Source of the DNA: Bacteroidota bacterium
GTDB taxonomy: Bacteria > Bacteroidota > Bacteroidia > NS11-12g > UBA955
Direction: 5' to 3'
DNA: 6,599 bases
Assembly (NCBI GenBank): GCA_947460045.1
Contig: CANHGC010000092.1
Coordinates: 1-6,599, forward strand
A program made the translations under genes and the position numbers. The notes under the pieces are model-generated. The model saw only the letters and a list, made by a program, of their open reading frames with translations, did not search any database and was not told the origin of the DNA. Positions 1 through 6,599 of the stretch are shown in pieces. Within the stretch, counting starts at the first letter, position 1, and the number at the start of each line of letters is the position of its first letter.

Positions 1-1
1 A

Positions 2-2392
2 TACACAAACAATTTGGAATCTGCTTTTGAGTATTTAACAGGCAATAATTGTATCCAATGGCAAAAATCCATTTTCGAGGTAGCGTCCCAAAAAGGCCTG
101 AATAAAATCAATGAACTCATTCTAAAAAACAACCATGAACCCATTTTTGATGCCTATTCTTTAGAGAATCACAGCAGCTATCTATTGAGAAAATCATCTG
201 CGGACCATGAAATCATTGAATTCTATTCAAAATCGAAACAAAAAATCATTTACCAATCACCCCACGCACGGCTAACCAATGACCTCGACTTTCGCATCGT
301 TTCCATTTTCCAAACGCCCAAATCCAATGATGAAATTTTGGCTAAAAATGAAGGTACATACCTGTCTATTACCAATATAAAATCTCATGAAATTTGGCAA
401 ATCGATACAAATGGAAACGTAGTTTGGTCTGTCAAAAATCAGCCAACCAATCACTGGCCAACGAATATTCACAATTCAACGGGTTTAGTTTACAGTTGGG
501 GCGTTGCCTATATCGAATCTGCGGAAATGAGCAGGAATGATTTGGACAAGGGTCGGTGGATTCCTTTCGATTTGAATCGTGTGGTATTGAAAAAGACTGG
601 GCAGGGCACTGAATTTTCAGTGGAAGAAATCAAACTCTCAACAGACATGAAGGCGTTTGTGTTTAAGAGGAAATTGATGCATGGCAGTGAGTCTATTATA
701 TATTTAGATACCTGTGCGCTGATAGATCAATTCGGAGGATTTATTGTTGAAAGCAACCATCGTTTGAGTTATTTACTATCGAAAAACAACCGCTGGTATT
801 TGCATTTTCTTGAATTGGGTGACAGTTCAAATTACCATTGGGAAACACAAATTGACGGTGATTTTGTTCAACAATGTCAATTCGTTGATAGCAAATCTGC
901 TCAAACCAAAATCATTGAACTTTCGTTTGCCAATAATCAAAGCTGCATTAGGATTATCGAGGTATCAAAAATTACAAATTCTGATTTAAAGGAACTGATT
1001 CAAGGGAACAATGCAAAAATTGAAACTGATAATACAACTGAAACAGTTCCCAACAACGATTCTGGTTCAATCGCAGTTGAAAATATCAAATGGGAATATG
1101 TATCCAAATATCCCAAAAAGGATTTAACGAGAAAAAGAGCAACCCACAATTCACTCAATTACACAAAAGGGGGTTATGCCAGAATTTCAAAATTCTCGCC
1201 TTACAACTTAACGATGGGTGGTATTTTCCTGAGCAATGAAGACCCCATACAATTCCCATATTTGACCAATATTTTACCGAATCAAACGTACAATCATCCC
1301 CTTTCCCCAGAATTGCGATTTTATTTAAAAAACGAACAGAATCAGCATCAAATCAAAATCGGTTTACTATCGAACTTACCCTTGAATCGAATCACAGTGA
1401 GGCTGCATCAAGACGTTCAAATTGGTTGCTACACGATTTGGCAAGAATTTCTGCATAGAAGCCGGACTTTTTATCAAAACGAGGTGAATTTGAAACAAAA
1501 CACTGCAAACCTATTGAGAATTGGCATCAATAGACAATGTAGTCAGCATTGGAATTTCGGAGGGGGCTTAATGTTTCAAAACGATAGGATAACCAATAAA
1601 ATTAGTCGTCCTTTTTCAACCATTGCACCTGATAAATTAGCAGGTTATCATGGTGTATTTTTGGCTGGATCTTGGTTAAAAAACGGAAACCATTCCCAAC
1701 CAAAATTGAGGTATTTATTGCAAACATCGGGTTCTATTTCGATGGCCAGATATCAAAAATCGAGGGGTGAATTTGGCCATGGGCTAGAATTGGAATGGAA
1801 ATCAAAATTCGAATTGCCCATCGGTAGAGGATTTTCTTTTAAATCGAATTTGAGTTTGTGTCACAGTGTGGGTGAAATAAAAACACAATATTGGATTGGT
1901 GGCTCTCAAGGTTGGATCTCAAAAGACCAATGGAGTTTAGATTTAAAGAATCAGGTAGAGAATTACGAAACCTACGTTTATCGCAAATTTGCAGGAAATG
2001 TGAGGGGCTTTTTAAACGGTGAACGATTGGGGTCGTCTAGCGCGGTTCTTAACGCAGAATTCCATTTCATTCCTCAATCCCTGCTTGGATGGAAAGTCAG
2101 CAAATCATCGCTCAGTGAATCCCTCAGAATATACACGTTTATTGATTTGGGAACTTCTTTCATTGGCGCATCGCCCTCCAACCCCAACAACCCTTACAAT
2201 ACGGTCACAATTAAAACACCCAATTCATTGATTCGAGTGACTGCCCAAAGAAATCCTTGGATCGCTGGAAGTGGTTTGGGGGCCTCGTTTGTCATTCTTA
2301 AAATGCCAATTCGCTATGAAATGGCTTGGGGGCTCAAGGAAGGTAAAATCCTTGAACCAATCCAACATGTATGTATGACTTGGAATTTTTAA
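2..2392 (+). CDS. Outer-membrane protein: propeller-like N-terminal region plus Omp85/D15-type beta-barrel (5' partial)
   Basis: The reading frame is open to the left edge, so the gene begins upstream. A TTG at 14 is only the first possible start codon inside the window and is probably not the real one. Numbering residues from that TTG gives 792. Residues 1 to about 330 are beta-rich with repeated short strands (IWQIDTNGNVVW; ELSFANNQSCIRIIEV) and resemble TolB/PD40-like propeller blades, though no clean repeat consensus is visible. A polar Asn/Thr/Asp-rich linker follows at about 335-360. From about 387 the pattern is alternating amphipathic strands of an outer-membrane barrel, with YWIGGSQGW at 626-634, the Omp85 VRGF motif at 663-666, a late FIDLG strand, YEMAWGL, and a terminal Phe as in barrel proteins recognised by BAM. 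From memory, Bacteroidota proteins of this type run to about 1000-1150 residues and are often labelled TolB-like or BamA/TamA-family; their substrate is unknown. The barrel call is firm, the propeller call is tentative, and the function is not established. Signal peptide and first blades would lie outside the window. Confidence 0.72.
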   Translation, partial: YTNNLESAFEYLTGNNCIQWQKSIFEVASQKGLNKINELILKNNHEPIFDAYSLENHSSYLLRKSSADHEIIEFYSKSKQKIIYQSPHARLTNDLDFRIVSIFQTPKSNDEILAKNEGTYLSITNIKSHEIWQIDTNGNVVWSVKNQPTNHWPTNIHNSTGLVYSWGVAYIESAEMSRNDLDKGRWIPFDLNRVVLKKTGQGTEFSVEEIKLSTDMKAFVFKRKLMHGSESIIYLDTCALIDQFGGFIVESNHRLSYLLSKNNRWYLHFLELGDSSNYHWETQIDGDFVQQCQFVDSKSAQTKIIELSFANNQSCIRIIEVSKITNSDLKELIQGNNAKIETDNTTETVPNNDSGSIAVENIKWEYVSKYPKKDLTRKRATHNSLNYTKGGYARISKFSPYNLTMGGIFLSNEDPIQFPYLTNILPNQTYNHPLSPELRFYLKNEQNQHQIKIGLLSNLPLNRITVRLHQDVQIGCYTIWQEFLHRSRTFYQNEVNLKQNTANLLRIGINRQCSQHWNFGGGLMFQNDRITNKISRPFSTIAPDKLAGYHGVFLAGSWLKNGNHSQPKLRYLLQTSGSISMARYQKSRGEFGHGLELEWKSKFELPIGRGFSFKSNLSLCHSVGEIKTQYWIGGSQGWISKDQWSLDLKNQVENYETYVYRKFAGNVRGFLNGERLGSSSAVLNAEFHFIPQSLLGWKVSKSSLSESLRIYTFIDLGTSFIGASPSNPNNPYNTVTIKTPNSLIRVTAQRNPWIAGSGLGASFVILKMPIRYEMAWGLKEGKILEPIQHVCMTWNF

Positions 2393-2460
2393 GAAATTAC
2401 TGAAAAATGCTGTGCTAAATGTGGGGATTTGTGTTTATTTTGCAGAACACTTTATAACCC
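2393..2460 (+). promoter_or_regulatory. Gap upstream of mreB, possible weak promoter for the mre cluster
   Basis: This is the only gap of any size in the window and would be the natural place for a promoter of mreBCD-mrdA. A TAAATGTG at 2416-2423 matches five of the six fixed bases of the Bacteroidetes -7 box TAnnTTTG, but no clear TTTG -33 box lies 19-21 bases upstream. A second near-match, TATTTTG at 2436-2442, has one base too few. No stem-loop followed by a T-run is seen, so read-through from the upstream gene is also possible. There is no Shine-Dalgarno site before the mreB start, which is normal for this phylum. Confidence 0.2.
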
Positions 2461-3486
2461 ATGAGTTTTTTCAGTTTTCTTACCCAAGAGCTTGCTATTG
2501 ACTTAGGCACCGCCAATACTTTGATTATCCACAAAGACAAGGTGGTGGTTGACGAACCGAGTATTATCGCCATTGAGCGAAATACTGGAAATGTTATTGC
2601 AATTGGTAAAGATGCGATGCAAATGTTTGGCAAAGAAAACGAAGGAATCAAAACGATTCGTCCTTTGAAAGACGGAGTAATTGCAGATTTCCAAGCGGCT
2701 GAGCACATGATCCGCGGAATGATCAAAATGATGAACCAAAAGCAACGGTGGATTTCGCCACAATTAAAAATGGTCATTTGCATTCCCAGTGGCATTACGG
2801 AAGTGGAGAAACGAGCGGTAAAGGATTCAGCAGAAAGAAGTGGCGCTAAAGAAGTTTACCTCATTCACGAGCCAATGGCTGCAGCGGTTGGTATTGGCAT
2901 TGATGTAACGCAGCCACAAGGGAATATGATCGTTGATATCGGAGGGGGAACCACTGAAATCGCCATCATTGCTTTGGGTGGTATTGTATGTGACGAAAGC
3001 ATTCGTGTAGCAGGTGATGAATTTAACCTAGATATTTTGGAGTACATGCGCCGTGAACACAATTTGTTGATTGGTGAAAGAACTGCCGAGAAAATTAAGA
3101 TTCATATTGGTTCAGCATTGCAGGAATTGGATACTCCTCCAGAAGATTACGCAGTATTTGGAAGGGATTTGATGACGGGTATTCCAAAGCAAATCATCGT
3201 AAGTTATAGCGAAATCGCTCGTGCCTTGGACAAAAGCATCATGAAAGTTGAAGAAGCTGTATTGAGGGCTTTGGAGCAATCTCCACCAGAATTGAGTGCC
3301 GATATTTTGTCGAATGGAATTTGGCTAACCGGCGGCGGCGCTTTGTTGCGTGGGTTGGACAAGCGAATTGCGGCAAAAACCAAATTGCGTGTTCACATTG
3401 CTGAAGACCCGTTGCGCGCTGTTGTTAGGGGCACTGGTACGGCATTGAAGAACATCGGACGTTTCAAATTCTTAATGACGGCCTAA
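2461..3486 (+). CDS. mreB: Rod shape-determining protein MreB (actin homologue)
   Basis: MreB is an ATP-binding bacterial actin that polymerises under the inner membrane and positions the elongasome making side-wall peptidoglycan. The product has 341 residues, the usual length. The actin-fold motifs are all present: phosphate-1 loop DLGTANT at 14-20, HEPMAA around Glu137 (the expected catalytic region), phosphate-2 loop DIGGGTTE at 159-166, and the adenosine loop LTGGGALLRGLD at 289-300. The short hydrophobic N-terminus (MSFFSFLT) fits a membrane-binding amphipathic segment. The start is secure because an in-frame TAA lies at 2455-2457, six bases upstream, and this is the first ATG after it. 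No key residue is missing. It opens the mreB-mreC-mreD-mrdA cluster and is 12 bases from mreC. The reverse-strand open frames opposite this gene are shadows. An Mbl-type MreB paralogue is possible in principle, but the adjacent mreC and mreD favour the primary mreB. Confidence 0.98.
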   Translation: MSFFSFLTQELAIDLGTANTLIIHKDKVVVDEPSIIAIERNTGNVIAIGKDAMQMFGKENEGIKTIRPLKDGVIADFQAAEHMIRGMIKMMNQKQRWISPQLKMVICIPSGITEVEKRAVKDSAERSGAKEVYLIHEPMAAAVGIGIDVTQPQGNMIVDIGGGTTEIAIIALGGIVCDESIRVAGDEFNLDILEYMRREHNLLIGERTAEKIKIHIGSALQELDTPPEDYAVFGRDLMTGIPKQIIVSYSEIARALDKSIMKVEEAVLRALEQSPPELSADILSNGIWLTGGGALLRGLDKRIAAKTKLRVHIAEDPLRAVVRGTGTALKNIGRFKFLMTA

Positions 3487-3498
3487 ATTCTTTAAACC

Positions 3499-4371
3499 AT
3501 GATGGTCATATTCCGTTGGATACGGAATCAAGCACATCCTCTCCTATTTGTCTTATTGTTACTCAGCGCGGTGACACAGATTTTTCGTTATCACTTTTTT
3601 CAACACAGCATTTTCTTCGGTCAAGCTCTGGGCATTCACCGTCAATTAGACGAATGGAAAACAGATGTTACAGAATATTTTAATCTGAGAAACGTCAACC
3701 AACAGCTCATTGCCGAAAATACGCTTTTAAAGCAGCAATTGAATTGGAATTTGACCTTCAACTCACCCAAACGGGATAGCTCTTACAGAGATACAAACAC
3801 AGGAAATTTTGTTAAATACGAGTACATCCAAGCTCGAGTCATTCGGAACAGCGTAAACGACCAGAACAACTTCATTGTATTAGACAGGGGTTTCAAGGAC
3901 GGAATCAAAAGACACATGTCGGTTGTTTGTCCGATGGGAATCGTGGGTGTTGTTGTTGAATCGGCTGAACACTATTCTTTGGTTATGTCTGTGCTCAATT
4001 CGAAATTTGAAATCACCCCCTATTTTTACGACCTAAAAACGAGCCAAGGGGTTGTTTCATGGAATGGCGAAGACCCTTTTCACGCAGATTTGGAGGAAGT
4101 GAATCGATTTGTTAAAGTAAAGGTTGGGATGAAACTGTATACTTCCAATTACTCTTTGCTCTTTCCAGCAGGTATACCCATTGGGAGTATTGAATCGGCC
4201 AGTTCTAACCTGAAATCCAATTTCCATAAAATCAAAGTGAAATTGGCTACCGATTTCAGTCAACTCGATGTTGTTTCAGTGGTTCGGAACATTCACCAAA
4301 AAGAGTTGGATGTATTGAACCAGATTACACCCACTGATAATTCAGAAAGCAACAATGATAGAAATCCTTAG
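3499..4371 (+). CDS. mreC: Rod shape-determining protein MreC
   Basis: MreC is a single-pass inner-membrane protein whose periplasmic part binds and activates PBP2 and links it to MreB and MreD. The product has 290 residues. A short basic cytoplasmic start is followed by one membrane helix at about 14-31, a predicted coiled coil at about 48-83 (rich in Leu, Gln, Asn and Glu), and then the two-part beta domain from about 105 to 264. Family-typical stretches there include FIVLDRGFKDGI (125-136), GIVGVVVE (147-154), YSLVMSVLNS (159-168) and LLFPAGIPIGSI (220-231). The C-terminal tail of about 25 residues is polar and probably disordered. An in-frame TAA at 3493-3495 fixes the start at the ATG at 3499 or the adjacent in-frame ATG at 3502; I took the first. 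The 3' end overlaps mreD by 17 bases. Sequence is less conserved than in MreB, as usual for MreC. Confidence 0.95.
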   Translation: MMVIFRWIRNQAHPLLFVLLLLSAVTQIFRYHFFQHSIFFGQALGIHRQLDEWKTDVTEYFNLRNVNQQLIAENTLLKQQLNWNLTFNSPKRDSSYRDTNTGNFVKYEYIQARVIRNSVNDQNNFIVLDRGFKDGIKRHMSVVCPMGIVGVVVESAEHYSLVMSVLNSKFEITPYFYDLKTSQGVVSWNGEDPFHADLEEVNRFVKVKVGMKLYTSNYSLLFPAGIPIGSIESASSNLKSNFHKIKVKLATDFSQLDVVSVVRNIHQKELDVLNQITPTDNSESNNDRNP

Positions 4372-4864
4372 ATATATCGTTTCTGCAATTTTGTTGGCCT
4401 TGGTGCAAACTTTCATCTTTCAGGAGGTGAACATTGCTTGGTGGATTAAACCCATGCCCTATTTGTTGTTCTTTTTGAATATCCCAATTTCTGCCAACAA
4501 ATTTGGCATGTTGATTGGTGGATTTTTCTTTGGATTGGTCATCGATGCATTTGGCGGAAGCATGGGCATGCATACCGCGGCATGTGTGAGCATCGTCTAT
4601 ATCAAATACCACATTGACCGCTACTTCTTGGATGAAAACAGCATGCAGTTGCAAGGGCTATTGAGTATGCATGAAGATTATAAAGGCTGGCAGTGGTATT
4701 ACATTTATGTATTTTGCATTGTATTTCTGCACCACTTGGTCTTTTTTACGTTTGATTATTTTCGATGGTCGGCTTTCTTTACCATCCTTTGGATCAGTTT
4801 TACGAGTTCCTTGGCAACCATGTTCTTCATTCAACTGTTCCGTTTGTTAACTGGAAAACGATAA
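4355..4864 (+). CDS. mreD: Rod shape-determining protein MreD
   Basis: MreD is a small polytopic inner-membrane partner of MreC in the elongasome; its biochemical role is not settled. The product has 169 residues, the usual size. Hydrophobic segments at about 5-23, 28-44, 50-67, 113-131 and 138-163, plus a weaker one near 73-85, suggest five or six membrane helices. The best family signature is GLVIDAFGGSMGMH, at about 60-73, matching the conserved G-L-x-x-D-x-F....G-x-H region of MreD. The ATG at 4355 lies inside the last codons of mreC, giving a 17-base overlap in a different frame, so translation is probably coupled to that of mreC. A hydrophilic loop at about 91-111 separates the N- and C-terminal helix groups. 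The call rests on position between mreC and mrdA, size and topology together, since MreD sequences diverge strongly. Confidence 0.92.
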   Translation: MIEILRYIVSAILLALVQTFIFQEVNIAWWIKPMPYLLFFLNIPISANKFGMLIGGFFFGLVIDAFGGSMGMHTAACVSIVYIKYHIDRYFLDENSMQLQGLLSMHEDYKGWQWYYIYVFCIVFLHHLVFFTFDYFRWSAFFTILWISFTSSLATMFFIQLFRLLTGKR

Positions 4865-4867
4865 TCC

Positions 4868-6599
4868 ATGGACAAAAATAGATCCAAGCAATTTGTATAT
4901 TTTGGTTTAGTCATTTTCGTTTTTGCGATTTACACCATTCGATTGGCCAGTTTGCAATTGGGAAAGGTGCCATACAAAAACATGGCCATCAACAATGCGT
5001 TGAACAAAATCACCTTGTACCCATCCAGAAGTAACGTTTTTGATCGAAAAGGCAAATTGATGGTATATAGTACGCAGATGTATGATTTATCGGTATTTCC
5101 CTTTGAAATAAAGAAATTAGATACCGGCCTACTCTGTTCCATTTTAGAACTGGACATGCCAGCCGTTCGTGCTTTGATTGCCGATGCGAGGATCAGAGCC
5201 AAGAAAAGACAGAAAAACAACTCATTCAATAATTCTGCGCTGTTTTATTCCAATTTATCGAACAAACAATTCACCCTATTAAGAGAGAATATTTATCGAT
5301 TGGATGGTTTTTTCATAGAATCTAGGACAGATCGACAGTTTGCTACTACTACGTTGTCGCATGCATTGGGATATTTGGGTGAGGCGGATGAAGAATTGAT
5401 AGAATCAAATGAATATTATCAGCCAGGTGATTTGGTGGGTATTACAGGCCTCGAACGTTTTTATGAAAAACAGATTAGGGGAATAAAAGGTGTAAAAACG
5501 GTTTGGCAAGATAGAACTTATACCGAAAGAGGTGTTGTGAAGGACACTCAATTCAACTACCCAGCTACTGCCGGACCGGATGTGATTAGCAGTTTGGATT
5601 TTGTATTGCAGGAATATGGTAGGCTTTTATTGAATGGTAAAAAAGGCAGTATCGTTGCCATCGAACCCAAATCTGGCGAAGTGTTGGCTTTTATTAACAA
5701 TCCAGATTACGACCCAAACACGATGGTGGGCAGGGATCGAGCCAAAACCTTCAAAAAACTGTTGCTCGACCCACAGAAACCACTCTACAATCGCGCGGTG
5801 AAAGGAGTATATCCTCCAGGGTCTACATTTAAAACGGTGATGGCGCTGATTGCCATGCAAGAAGGTGTTTTAACCCCTGAAACCACCCATGGGTGCAATG
5901 GCGGGTATCGACTTGGCAGCATTCGCGTTGGATGTCACCCACATGGCGGCCCTTTGGATCTGCGTGGTTCAGTGAGAATATCTTGTAACAGTTATTACTG
6001 TCAGGTTTTCAGGGACATTATTGATAATCCCAAATACAATGATGTGAAAGTGGGCTATGCAGCGCTAGAAAAGCATTTGAGATCATTTGGTTTAGGCAGT
6101 CCGTTGAACATTGATTTATTGGGAGAATCGAAAGGTAATATTCCGTCTGTTGGACAATTAGACCGTAGACATGGTGATCGTTGGAAAAGTAGCACCATCA
6201 TCTCTTTGAGCATCGGACAGGGTGAAATTTTGCTTACCCCTTTACAAATGTGTAATACGGCAGCCATTCTAGCCAATCGCGGTTGGTATTATTCACCGCA
6301 CTTGATTAAGAGAATTGAAGGTTATAGCGATACAGCCTGGGATAGACAGTTTAAAATCAAGCATTTCACAACGGTAGACCCGAGGTATTTTCAGTACGTC
6401 ATTGATGGCATGTCGGATGTAACAAAACCCGGTGGAACCGCCAATGGTACAGGCATTGAGGGCATTGAAATTTGCGCTAAAACGGGAACTGCTCAAAACC
6501 CGCATGGTAAAGACCACTCCATTTACATTGCCTTTGCGCCAAAAGACAACCCCAAAATAGCCATCGCTGTTTTGGTCGAAAACGGCGGATTTGGGGCAA
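4868..6599 (+). CDS. mrdA: Penicillin-binding protein 2, elongasome transpeptidase (3' partial)
   Basis: PBP2 is the class B penicillin-binding protein that crosslinks peptidoglycan during elongation, working with RodA and MreCD in the periplasm. The first 577 codons are present and the frame is still open at the window edge; some tens of C-terminal residues are missing. There is one membrane anchor at about 9-31. The pedestal/dimerisation domain spans about 50-240, including PSRSNVFDRKG at 52-62 and GLERFYEKQIRGIKG from 194. The transpeptidase domain starts near 255 and holds all three active-site motifs: PPGSTFK with catalytic Ser319 and Lys322, SCN at 372-374, and KTGT at 538-541. Cys343, Cys356, His359 and Cys373 look like a metal site comparable to the zinc site of E. 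coli PBP2. The start is constrained: the mreD stop at 4862-4864 is in the same frame and the ATG follows three bases later. FtsI (PBP3) is the main alternative, but placement directly after mreBCD argues for PBP2. Confidence 0.95.
   Translation, partial: MDKNRSKQFVYFGLVIFVFAIYTIRLASLQLGKVPYKNMAINNALNKITLYPSRSNVFDRKGKLMVYSTQMYDLSVFPFEIKKLDTGLLCSILELDMPAVRALIADARIRAKKRQKNNSFNNSALFYSNLSNKQFTLLRENIYRLDGFFIESRTDRQFATTTLSHALGYLGEADEELIESNEYYQPGDLVGITGLERFYEKQIRGIKGVKTVWQDRTYTERGVVKDTQFNYPATAGPDVISSLDFVLQEYGRLLLNGKKGSIVAIEPKSGEVLAFINNPDYDPNTMVGRDRAKTFKKLLLDPQKPLYNRAVKGVYPPGSTFKTVMALIAMQEGVLTPETTHGCNGGYRLGSIRVGCHPHGGPLDLRGSVRISCNSYYCQVFRDIIDNPKYNDVKVGYAALEKHLRSFGLGSPLNIDLLGESKGNIPSVGQLDRRHGDRWKSSTIISLSIGQGEILLTPLQMCNTAAILANRGWYYSPHLIKRIEGYSDTAWDRQFKIKHFTTVDPRYFQYVIDGMSDVTKPGGTANGTGIEGIEICAKTGTAQNPHGKDHSIYIAFAPKDNPKIAIAVLVENGGFGA

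Noticed and set aside
14..16. TTG at 14 as the true start of the first gene
   Set aside because: The frame stays open to base 2, there is no signal peptide after this codon although the protein has an outer-membrane barrel, and family members are longer. The gene is better read as cut by the window edge.
2019..2231. 70-codon + strand frame inside the outer-membrane protein gene
   Set aside because: It is out of frame within the conserved VRGF-to-C-terminus barrel region, whose main frame is clearly the coding one.
2393..2460. Rho-independent terminator between the first gene and mreB
   Set aside because: No GC-rich stem followed by a T-run can be drawn in these 68 bases.
2415..2795. 126-codon reverse-strand open frame opposite mreB
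   Set aside because: It lies almost wholly within the strongly supported mreB gene, has no recognisable domain, and the other reverse-strand frame at 2503-2763 competes for the same bases. Both are shadow frames.
4422..4429. Perfect Shine-Dalgarno-like AGGAGGTG inside mreD
   Set aside because: It encodes part of the mreD sequence (Gln-Glu-Val) in the second-helix region. The next in-frame ATG, at 4454, is about 25 bases away and would remove the first helix. Bacteroidota rely little on such sites, so this looks like chance.
4558..4588. Short palindromic words (GCATGC, CCGCGG) in mreD
   Set aside because: They sit in the conserved MreD signature region and form no extended stem; codon choice for Gly, Met, His and Ala explains them.
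4325..4654. 109-codon reverse-strand open frame opposite the mreC/mreD junction
   Set aside because: His- and Gln-rich composition is typical of the antisense of a hydrophobic membrane-protein gene; no motif or start signal supports it.

Overview
This window most likely comes from the chromosome of a Bacteroidota (Bacteroidetes) bacterium. Three things point there. The base composition is AT-leaning. None of the gene starts has a Shine-Dalgarno site in front of it. The first gene belongs to a large outer-membrane protein type whose C-terminal barrel signature (YWIGGSQGW followed by VRGF) I associate with this phylum. I cannot name a genus.

All genes lie on the + strand and are tightly packed. 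Bases 1-2392 hold the 3' part of a long gene for an outer-membrane protein: an N-terminal beta-rich, propeller-like region followed by an Omp85/D15-type beta-barrel. Its true start is upstream of the window. After a 68-base gap come four cell-elongation genes: mreB (2461-3486), mreC (3499-4371), mreD (4355-4864) and mrdA encoding PBP2 (4868 to the window end, 3' truncated). The gaps within this cluster are 12 bases, a 17-base overlap and 3 bases, so it almost certainly forms one transcript. rodA is the expected next gene beyond the right edge, but that is inference.

The four cluster genes encode the core of the elongasome. MreB is the actin-like cytoplasmic filament. MreC and MreD are its membrane partners. 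PBP2 is the transpeptidase that crosslinks new side-wall peptidoglycan. MreB and PBP2 carry all the diagnostic motifs visible in the window and look functional.

I found no RNA gene, mobile element, CRISPR array, long repeat or convincing terminator, and no gene-free stretch longer than 68 bases. I do not see a new biological system. The points most worth a second look are the poorly characterised propeller/Omp85 protein next to the elongasome genes, and two details of PBP2: a probable Cys3-His metal site and a Gly-to-Ser change in a conserved N-terminal motif.
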